From NCBI GenBank assembly GCA_017618435.1, contig JAFZUH010000076.1, positions 1-14,152 on the forward strand: a DNA stretch of 14,152 nt. Direction: 5' to 3'. This document shows positions 1-5,632 of the stretch, in pieces (position 1 is the stretch's first letter; every line of letters begins with the position of its first letter). The notes under the pieces were generated by a model. That model ran no database searches and was not told the DNA's origin. It saw only the letters and a program-made list of their open reading frames with translations. This DNA is from Bacteroidales bacterium (GTDB taxonomy: Bacteria; Bacteroidota; Bacteroidia; Bacteroidales; WCHB1-69). The position numbers and the translations under genes were made by a program.

Positions 1-413
1 GCTTTGATCATGGCAAGATTTTCAATCTTCACCAATGATTCCGGAGCCATATACAACAATTTTGTTTTTCCTGCCTGCAAATCCGTACGTACTGCCATTT
101 GCTCCGCTTTGTTCAATGTGGAATTGTACACATGGGCAATAGCGGAATCGGTAGAATAATTACGAATAATATCCACTTGATTTTTCATCAATGCAATTAG
201 GGGGGAAACAACGATAGCCGTTCCATCCATCATTAAAGCAGGCAATTGATAGCATAACGATTTGCCCCCGCCTGTAGGCATAATAACAAAAGAGTTGCGA
301 CCTTGCAGCACATTATTAATAACCGCTTCCTGATTACCTTTGAATTTATCAAAGCCGAAAAACTGTTTCAGTGCTCCATGTATATCATATTTCTTTTTCT
401 GTTCTTCTTGCAT
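1..413 (-). CDS. recQ: ATP-dependent DNA helicase RecQ, N-terminal part (runs off left edge)
   Basis: RecQ is a 3'-5' superfamily 2 DNA helicase of recombination and replication-fork repair. The frame starts at ATG 413-411 and stays open to base 1, giving about 137 residues. They show the RecQ order of motifs: a motif 0 segment (FFGFDKFKGNQEAVI, around residues 18-32), Walker A (MPTGGGKSLCYQLPA, around 43-57), motif Ia (VVSPLIALMKNQV) and a KLLYMAPESL stretch typical of motif Ib. DEAH, the second helicase lobe and the RQC/HRDC domains would lie outside the window. The gene is divergent from rpsO. A minus-strand TATCTTTG box at 444-437 would leave a leader of only about 15-20 nt. I see no sign of damage in the visible part. 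Confidence 0.95.
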   Translation of the reverse strand, partial: MQEEQKKKYDIHGALKQFFGFDKFKGNQEAVINNVLQGRNSFVIMPTGGGKSLCYQLPALMMDGTAIVVSPLIALMKNQVDIIRNYSTDSAIAHVYNSTLNKAEQMAVRTDLQAGKTKLLYMAPESLVKIENLAMIK

Positions 414-436
414 CTAATATCTTTTCCATTTAAATG

Positions 437-444
437 CAAAGATA
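437..444 (-). promoter_or_regulatory. Candidate recQ promoter, -7 box
   Basis: The plus strand reads CAAAGATA, so the minus strand reads TATCTTTG, an exact match to the Bacteroidota -7 consensus TAnnTTTG. It sits 24-31 bases upstream of the recQ ATG. No convincing TTTG -33 box stands out in the A/T-rich DNA behind it. Confidence 0.55.
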
Positions 445-547
445 TAAAAAAACAATTTCCCAATCTTTTTTTTCATTTTTTTTTTCTGCTTTTTGAGAAA
501 TAATTTTTCATTTTAAATACAAAATACTAAAATTCAATACAATAAAA

Positions 548-555
548 TACATTTG
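548..555 (+). promoter_or_regulatory. Possible distal promoter, -7 box
   Basis: TACATTTG fits TAnnTTTG on the plus strand but has no recognisable -33 element, and it would give rpsO a leader of about 145 nt. It may be a weak second promoter or chance in AT-rich sequence. Confidence 0.2.
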
Positions 556-643
556 CAAGTATTAAAAACAGCAATTGGAATCATATAAAATAGCCAGAAA
601 CACAAAAAAAACAAAAAATTTCGTTTTGTATTCAAAAAAATGC

Positions 644-651
644 TACCTTTG
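644..651 (+). promoter_or_regulatory. Likely rpsO(-pnp) promoter, -7 box
   Basis: TACCTTTG followed by CAC matches the Bacteroidota -7 pattern. TTTCG at 619-623 lies 20 bases upstream, about where a -33 TTTG is expected, and TTTTG at 624-628 is another candidate with shorter spacing. Transcription would start near 658 and leave a leader of roughly 45 nt before rpsO. In enteric bacteria S15 represses its own mRNA by binding the leader; I do not recognise that structure here. Confidence 0.65.
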
Positions 652-704
652 CACGGTATAAAAGAGTAGATTATAATAAGAAATTTAAGGAAAATTATTA
701 AGTT

Positions 705-974
705 ATGTATTTAACACCTGAAGTTAAGAAAAAAATTTTTAGCGAATACGGAAAGTCAGAATTTGACACAGGCTCAATAGAAGCACAAGTAGCCTTGTTT
801 ACCTACCGTATATTACATTTAACCCAACATCGTAAAGAAAACCATAAAGATTTGGTTACAGAGCGTTCTTTGGTACGCTTGGTCGGCAAAAGAAGAAAAC
901 TTCTTGATTATTTAAAACGTACTGATATCGAAAGATACAGAGCACTTATCAAGAAATTGAACCTCAGAAAATAA
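705..974 (+). CDS. rpsO: 30S ribosomal protein S15
   Basis: At 89 residues this has the standard length for S15, a primary 16S rRNA-binding protein of the small-subunit platform. Recognisable S15 features are GSIEAQVALFTYRI (around residues 22-35), the LTQHRKENHKD turn with the H and D residues that contact rRNA, and VGKRRKLLDYLKRTDIERY near the C-terminus. The start at 705 gives the conserved length and is preceded by AAGG at 687-690, a weak ribosome-binding site. A terminator-like hairpin follows, and pnp comes 120 bp later, the conserved rpsO-pnp order seen in many bacteria. Confidence 0.98.
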   Translation: MYLTPEVKKKIFSEYGKSEFDTGSIEAQVALFTYRILHLTQHRKENHKDLVTERSLVRLVGKRRKLLDYLKRTDIERYRALIKKLNLRK

Positions 975-987
975 GCATTTGTTTATA

Positions 988-1019
988 TAAAAAAAGGCAA
1001 AATATTTTGCCTTTTTTTA
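988..1019 (+). terminator. Intrinsic terminator-like hairpin after rpsO
   Basis: The perfect palindrome GGCAAAATATTTTGCC is flanked by A5 on the left and T7 on the right. It forms a stem followed by a U tract, the classical intrinsic terminator form. It lies 14 bases after the rpsO stop. Since no separate pnp promoter is obvious, partial readthrough into pnp is likely. Confidence 0.8.
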
Positions 1020-1030
1020 TATAATTATGT

Positions 1031-1062
1031 TTTAACAACTTAAAGAAAATTAAGTTGTTAAA
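1031..1062 (+). promoter_or_regulatory. Perfect 12-bp hairpin in the pnp leader
   Basis: TTTAACAACTTA (1031-1042) and TAAGTTGTTAAA (1051-1062) are exact reverse complements around the 8-nt loop AAGAAAAT. The structure ends 32 bases before the pnp ATG, after the rpsO terminator. In E. coli a hairpin at this position is cut by RNase III, which allows PNPase to degrade its own leader. A similar role here is inference. It could also be a second weak terminator (TGTTTTTATTATT follows) or an operator. Confidence 0.5.
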
Positions 1063-1094
1063 TGTTTTTATTATTAATTGTAAAAAGGTAAAAA

Positions 1095-3305
1095 ATGATA
1101 GTTACAAAAACATTTGATATTGGTGACGGAAGACAAATCACCATAGAAACCGGAAAATTGGCCAAACAAGCCGATGGTTCCGTTGTTGTTCGTATGGGAA
1201 ATACGATGTTGTTGGCTACAGTATGTAGCAAAAAAGAGGCTGCAGAAAACGTGGATTTTATGCCACTCTCTGTTGAATATCAGGAAAAATATGCAGCAGT
1301 AGGACGTTTTCCCGGAGGTTTTTTCAAAAGAGAATCAAGACCTTCTAATTATGAAATTTTAATTGCCCGTTTGGTTGACAGAGCATTAAGACCATTATTT
1401 CCTGAAGATTATCATGCTGAAACACAAGTTTTGGTAACCTTAATTTCCGGAGACAAAAACAATTATCCTGACGCATTGGCAGGTTTGGCTGCTTCAGCGG
1501 CATTATCTGTTTCCGATATTCCATTTCACGGACCGATTTCAGAAGTGCGTGTTGCAAGAATTGACGGCAAAATGTGCATCAACCCAAGTGCTGACGCTTT
1601 GGAAAGAGCAGATTTGGATATTATCGTAGCCGCTTCTATGGATAATATTATGATGGTTGAAGGTGAAATGAACGAAGTGCAAGAACAAGACCTTTTGGAA
1701 GCCTTAAAAGCAGCACACCAAGCCATCAAAATACAATGCCAAGCACAAATAGAATTGGCACAAGAAGTTGGGAAAGCCAAAAGAGAATACTGCCATGAAA
1801 CCAACGATGAAGAACTCAAAGCAAGAGTACGGGCAGAAACATTTGACAAAGTGGTAGCCATTGCCTCTCACCCAACCTCCAAACAAGAACGGAACGAAGC
1901 GTTTGAAAAAATCGTAAACGATTTTATTGAAACTATTCCGGAAGAAGAACGCGAAGCCAAAACTCCGTTGGTTGCCCGTTATTATAGCGAAGTGGAATGG
2001 GAAGCCGTTCGTTCGGTTGTACTTAACACAAGACAAAGATTAGACGGCAGACAATTAGACCAAATCCGTCCTATCTGGTGCGAAGTGGATTATTTGCCAT
2101 CAGCCCATGGGTCTTCTATTTTTACACGTGGAGAAACACAGTCATTGTCCACATGTACCTTGGGAACTAAATTAGACGAACAAATTATAGACGGTGCCAT
2201 AATAGAAGGTACCAATAACTTTTTGTTGCACTACAATTTTCCTCCATTCTGTACAGGTGAAGTAAAACCTATCCGTAGTACAGGACGTAGGGAAATCGGA
2301 CACGGCAACTTGGCCATGAGGGCATTGAAACCCATGCTACCAACAGGTGAAGATAATCCTTATACCATTCGTTTGGTATCTGATATTTTGGAATCCAACG
2401 GTTCTTCTTCAATGGCAACAGTTTGTGCCGGCACGTTAGCGTTGATGGACGCCGGTGTGAAGATAAAAAAACCTGTTTCCGGTATCGCCATGGGTATGAT
2501 AAGCGATAGCAAGACGGGGAAATATGCTATTTTGTCAGATATTTTAGGCGATGAAGACCACCTTGGAGATATGGACTTCAAAGTTTGTGGAACTGCCGAT
2601 GGAATCACGGCTTGCCAAATGGATATAAAAGTGGAAGGCTTGTCTTATGAAGTATTGGCAGAAGCCTTGGAACAAGCCCGCCGCGGACGTTTGTTTATCT
2701 TGGGAAAACTTACCGAAACCATTGCCCAACCAAGAGAAGACTACAAACCATTTGTACCTCGTATTGTCAAAATAACCATTCCAAAAGACTTTATCGGTGC
2801 CGTTATCGGACCGGGAGGAAAAGTTATTCAAGAAATACAAAAAACAACCAATACCGTTATCACAATTACTGAAGAAGGCGAAGTCGGAGTTGTGGACATT
2901 GCTTCTGCTGACAAAGATTCTATCAATGCCGCTTTGGACAGAATCAAAGCCATTACCGCCGTTCCCGAAATCGGTGAAGTATATAACGGAACCATCAAGA
3001 GTATTGTTACATTTGGTGCATTCGTAGAAATATTGCCCGGCAAAGAAGGACTTTTGCACGTGTCTGAAATTGACCACAAAAGAATCAACAAAGTGGAAGA
3101 AGTACTTCACGAAGGCGACCAAATAGAAGTAAAACTAATAGACATTGATGAAAAAACAGGAAAACTAAAATTGTCGCACAAGGCACTTTTGCCCAAACCC
3201 GACAAAAAAGAAAATTCCGACAAAAAACCGTTCAAAAAACACAAACATGACAATAGTCAAAACGAAGGTGAACACAACGAAAATGAAAACACCAACATCG
3301 AATAA
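1095..3305 (+). CDS. pnp: Polynucleotide phosphorylase (PNPase)
   Basis: PNPase is a trimeric 3'-5' phosphorolytic exoribonuclease of mRNA turnover. The 736 residues hold the full domain set. The first RNase PH-like domain includes FPGGFFKRE. A helical linker is followed by the catalytic second RNase PH-like domain, with STGRREIGHGNLAMRAL and LGDEDHLGDMDFKV; Asp486 and Asp492 match the E. coli catalytic pair. A KH domain follows (from about 562, GPGG loop 572-575), then an S1 domain (from about 627, with FGAFVEILPGKEGLLHVSEI). The last 35 or so residues are a Lys/Asp/Asn/Glu-rich tail, probably disordered. ATG 1095 matches the normal N-terminus MIVTKTFDIGDG and is preceded by AAAAAGG. I see no clear TAnnTTTG box of its own, so it probably depends on readthrough from rpsO. 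Confidence 0.98.
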   Translation: MIVTKTFDIGDGRQITIETGKLAKQADGSVVVRMGNTMLLATVCSKKEAAENVDFMPLSVEYQEKYAAVGRFPGGFFKRESRPSNYEILIARLVDRALRPLFPEDYHAETQVLVTLISGDKNNYPDALAGLAASAALSVSDIPFHGPISEVRVARIDGKMCINPSADALERADLDIIVAASMDNIMMVEGEMNEVQEQDLLEALKAAHQAIKIQCQAQIELAQEVGKAKREYCHETNDEELKARVRAETFDKVVAIASHPTSKQERNEAFEKIVNDFIETIPEEEREAKTPLVARYYSEVEWEAVRSVVLNTRQRLDGRQLDQIRPIWCEVDYLPSAHGSSIFTRGETQSLSTCTLGTKLDEQIIDGAIIEGTNNFLLHYNFPPFCTGEVKPIRSTGRREIGHGNLAMRALKPMLPTGEDNPYTIRLVSDILESNGSSSMATVCAGTLALMDAGVKIKKPVSGIAMGMISDSKTGKYAILSDILGDEDHLGDMDFKVCGTADGITACQMDIKVEGLSYEVLAEALEQARRGRLFILGKLTETIAQPREDYKPFVPRIVKITIPKDFIGAVIGPGGKVIQEIQKTTNTVITITEEGEVGVVDIASADKDSINAALDRIKAITAVPEIGEVYNGTIKSIVTFGAFVEILPGKEGLLHVSEIDHKRINKVEEVLHEGDQIEVKLIDIDEKTGKLKLSHKALLPKPDKKENSDKKPFKKHKHDNSQNEGEHNENENTNIE

Positions 3306-3349
3306 ATAACGCATAAAAATTGTCAAGTTTTATGAAATTTTTTTCATCT

Positions 3350-3381
3350 GGAGGGAAGTCTTAACACTTCCCTCTTTTTAT
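3350..3381 (+). terminator. Intrinsic terminator of pnp
   Basis: GAGGGAAGT (3351-3359) pairs perfectly with ACTTCCCTC (3366-3374) around a 6-nt loop, followed by TTTTTA. The stem is GC-rich and lies 45 bases after the pnp stop. It separates pnp from the lipoprotein/hmu operon. Confidence 0.9.
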
Positions 3382-3430
3382 TTACAAAAACAATGAAAAA
3401 CAATTATTTACAGAAATCAAAATATAACCA

Positions 3431-3505
3431 TATCCCTATTTTTAGGTATTCTGCCCCCCAAAAAAGCCCCCAAAAAAGACAAAAAAATACCTAAAAATGG
3501 GGATA
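3431..3505. repeat. 20-bp near-perfect inverted repeat upstream of the hmu-type operon
   Basis: The arms at 3431-3450 and 3486-3505 are reverse complements at 19 of 20 positions; the single mismatch would be a G-U pair in RNA. Each arm is itself roughly palindromic, of the form AT(C/A)CC-N8-GGTAT (or its complement), so it could be a dimeric binding site. The centres are about 55 bp apart, close to five helical turns. The 35-bp spacer contains a tandem C-run/A-run repeat (3453-3478). The right arm ends where the -33 element of the 3527-3534 promoter should be. As no U-tract follows and the repeat lies upstream of the predicted transcript, a DNA operator is more likely than a terminator. The regulator is unknown. 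Confidence 0.65.
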
Positions 3506-3526
3506 AGAAAATTCATTTTATAATAT

Positions 3527-3534
3527 TAACTTTG
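3527..3534 (+). promoter_or_regulatory. Likely promoter of the lipoprotein/hmu operon, -7 box
   Basis: TAACTTTG followed by CAC is an exact TAnnTTTG match. The first ATG is 17 bases downstream, so the leader would be only about 10 nt. The -33 region falls in the end of the inverted repeat (GGGGATAAG) and lacks TTTG, which suggests a weak core promoter that depends on an activator or is repressible. Confidence 0.7.
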
Positions 3535-3551
3535 CACTAACAAAAAAGATC

Positions 3552-4010
3552 ATGAACAAGAAAGTAAACAAAAAAAATTTAGCAATCGTATTAGTAGCGG
3601 GTATCTGCTTATTCAATTTTACGGCATGTAAAAACAAACTGTCTCAAGCCATAGCCGGTACCTACAATGGCAAAGCCATTGTCTATGTGGCCAACGTGGA
3701 ACGTTCTACAGAAGAAAACGTAGAAATTGTCATTAAATCAGAAGGAGACGACAAAGTTGCTCTGCAATATCCTTCCTTTAAAGTATATGGTTATGAAATT
3801 CCCGCTTTGAACTTCTCCCATATAATGGTCAGCAAAGAAAAGAAAAACAAATACCAATTGTCAGAACGTGCAGTTACAATAAAAAACAGCGACTATGACA
3901 TCACAGGATTAATTAATGGTAGAGTTGAAAACAATGCTCTTTCCCTAAATGTTACCGTTAATGACAAAAGAATAAACGGAAGCATAACGGTAAAATATAC
4001 AGCCAAATAA
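3552..4010 (+). CDS. Small calycin-like lipoprotein, first gene of the hmu-type operon
   Basis: This 152-residue protein has a basic N-terminus, a hydrophobic core (about 10-22) and a lipobox ending FTAC, with Cys26 as the likely lipidated residue. The mature part begins near AGTYNGK (35-41), the same opening as AGNYDGY and AGKYRGN in the next gene. A set of alternating beta-type strands follows and ends in INGSITVKYTAK. This resembles the Bacteroidota calycin-like beta-barrel lipoprotein family that often accompanies HmuY, and I count a single such domain here. It is first after the promoter at 3527-3534 and 65 bp ahead of the next lipoprotein. Its ligand is unknown; an accessory role in haem capture is inferred only from context. 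Confidence 0.75.
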   Translation: MNKKVNKKNLAIVLVAGICLFNFTACKNKLSQAIAGTYNGKAIVYVANVERSTEENVEIVIKSEGDDKVALQYPSFKVYGYEIPALNFSHIMVSKEKKNKYQLSERAVTIKNSDYDITGLINGRVENNALSLNVTVNDKRINGSITVKYTAK

Positions 4011-4075
4011 GCCAAATCAAGAAAAAACATAATTGTATTTATATTTAATTTAATTATTAACTAATTTTTAACCAC

Positions 4076-4942
4076 ATGAAAACAGTAACAAAATTTTCAA
4101 AAAGTATTATGGTAATGGCAATCGTTGCCTTTGCCATCAGTTTAACAAGTTGTAAAAAAGACAAAACAAAGGAAGATCAAAAACAAGAAGATGTTATTCT
4201 TTCTGAAAAAGTTGCAGGCAACTATGATGGATACACATTAGCATCGTGCAACTATTTCAAAGACAATTTTACAGCAGACGAAAAATTAAGTATCACAAAA
4301 GTAGACAACGAAAAAGTAAACATTACCTTTTCGTCTGGCACTTGGGGCGATTTTTCCATTTCCAATGCTACCGTAACACAATCCGGAAATACATATAGTA
4401 TTTCAGGTGAAGGAAAAACTAGTATGGCACGTGGTGGACAAACAAATGAGTATGCTTGCAATGTTACAGCCACTGTCAATGCGACCGACAATGCAACTAT
4501 TACTTTTAATATTCCTGCAGTAATGGGCGGTACATCTGTTGTATTCAAGACTGGCAAAGCCTCTACAGGATATTATATTGCCGGCAAATACAGAGGCAAC
4601 TTGGCAATGAGTGTAAGCGGTCAGGAAATGGGCAACGTAGATACAGTAATGACATTTGCTGCCCAAGAAAACAATTTGGCTAAACTAACCATTCCTGCAA
4701 TAGGCTCTGGAAATATGAACATTCCCGAAACTACAATTGAAAATATTTCAGTTTCAACAACCGATTACAAATCATTTACAATTGATGAACAAGCCTTAAG
4801 TTTCACCGTAAATTCAACCAAATATACGGGAACACTAAAAGGAACTGTTTCTGAAAATGGGGATTTGAATTTGGAATATGCTCTTAAACCGGGAGCCATG
4901 CCAATGAACATTAATTTTGTATTCAAACCTAAAGCCGAATAA
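4076..4942 (+). CDS. Two-domain calycin-like lipoprotein
   Basis: This 288-residue lipoprotein has a hydrophobic segment (about 11-23) and the lipobox LTSC with Cys26, followed by the charged stretch KKDKTKEDQKQED, a likely linker that may also serve as a surface-export signal. Two related domains follow, starting at AGNYDGY (47-53) and at AGKYRGN (169-175). Each ends in a strand of the form (N/E)xxFxF or VVFKTG. The repeat within the protein, and its similarity to the single domain in the preceding gene, indicate domain duplication. The second domain is richer in Met (SVSGQEMGNVDTVM, PGAMPMNI). It ends 5 bp before hmuY, so co-transcription is nearly certain. The family resembles the Pfam calycin-like beta-barrel group, but the substrate is not known. 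Confidence 0.78.
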   Translation: MKTVTKFSKSIMVMAIVAFAISLTSCKKDKTKEDQKQEDVILSEKVAGNYDGYTLASCNYFKDNFTADEKLSITKVDNEKVNITFSSGTWGDFSISNATVTQSGNTYSISGEGKTSMARGGQTNEYACNVTATVNATDNATITFNIPAVMGGTSVVFKTGKASTGYYIAGKYRGNLAMSVSGQEMGNVDTVMTFAAQENNLAKLTIPAIGSGNMNIPETTIENISVSTTDYKSFTIDEQALSFTVNSTKYTGTLKGTVSENGDLNLEYALKPGAMPMNINFVFKPKAE

Positions 4943-4947
4943 TTGTT

Positions 4948-5607
4948 ATGAAAAAAATTAGCAGTATTCTTGTTTTGTGTTTCATTTTGGGAATCTGTTC
5001 TTCTTGCAATGGAATATTAGGTTCTATCTACGATGAACCTATAACTGAAACAGGAAACAAATATGGTTTCATAACTGTTGATAAAGCAAATAACAGTGGT
5101 ACTATTTATATCAATGCAAGCGATTATATGCAATGGACATACATCAACCTGCACAACAAAACCATAGAAATAAAAGTAATAGATACTGCTAATAAGGAAA
5201 ATAACGAAAATCCACAAAATTGGGATTTTGCCTTGCACCGTTATGATGTAAAAACAAATAATGGTGCTGCAAAAGCAACACAATTTTCCACTTTGGACGA
5301 GTTGAAAAAAAGTGCAACTCGTCCAGATGGAAGTGGATTTGCAAGCGACACCTTAGGAAAGGTTACCGTAGATATGTCGGGCATGATGGACGGGAACATC
5401 AAATACGTTGCTTCTAATATCAACCCTATATTGTCCCAATGGCTTGATGTCAATACTTCAGAAATGCCTCCTATTTACACCTTGTCAAAACAAGTTTATT
5501 TTCTCCAATTACAAAACGGAGAATATGCCGCTTTGCTATTTTCCAATTATATAAACGAAGAAAGTGAAAAGGGATATATTACCATAAAATATATCTACCC
5601 TTATTAG
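4948..5607 (+). CDS. hmuY: HmuY-like haem-binding lipoprotein (haemophore)
   Basis: HmuY proteins are surface or secreted haemophores that take haem from host proteins and pass it to HmuR. The 219 residues start with a signal peptide ending in CSSC (Cys20 probably lipidated). They share recognisable stretches with P. gingivalis HmuY: YINASDYMQWTYINL, NWDFALHRYDVKTNNG (about 91-106), DTLGKVTV, YTLSKQVYFLQ (about 177-187) and the end KGYITIKYIYPY. The haem ligands in P. gingivalis HmuY are His134 and His166. The corresponding part here, residues 98-219, contains no histidine at all; Met143/146/147 and Met173 fall near the ligand positions. Methionine ligation is known in HmuY homologues such as Tannerella Tfo. 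Spacing to hmuR is 25 bp, the usual hmuY-hmuR order. Confidence 0.88.
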   Translation: MKKISSILVLCFILGICSSCNGILGSIYDEPITETGNKYGFITVDKANNSGTIYINASDYMQWTYINLHNKTIEIKVIDTANKENNENPQNWDFALHRYDVKTNNGAAKATQFSTLDELKKSATRPDGSGFASDTLGKVTVDMSGMMDGNIKYVASNINPILSQWLDVNTSEMPPIYTLSKQVYFLQLQNGEYAALLFSNYINEESEKGYITIKYIYPY

Positions 5608-5632
5608 GAAAATTTTCAACAACAGTTATTTT

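Noticed and set aside
303..503. 66-codon plus-strand open frame, Phe-rich
   Set aside because: It overlaps the recQ start on the opposite strand and the T-rich spacer; composition explains it and no domain is visible.
2544..3122. 192-codon minus-strand frame
   Set aside because: Antisense to the KH/S1 part of pnp; no protein-like motifs.
3453..3478. CRISPR-like or other array from the repeated C/A tracts
   Set aside because: Only two short, directly abutting units with no spacers.
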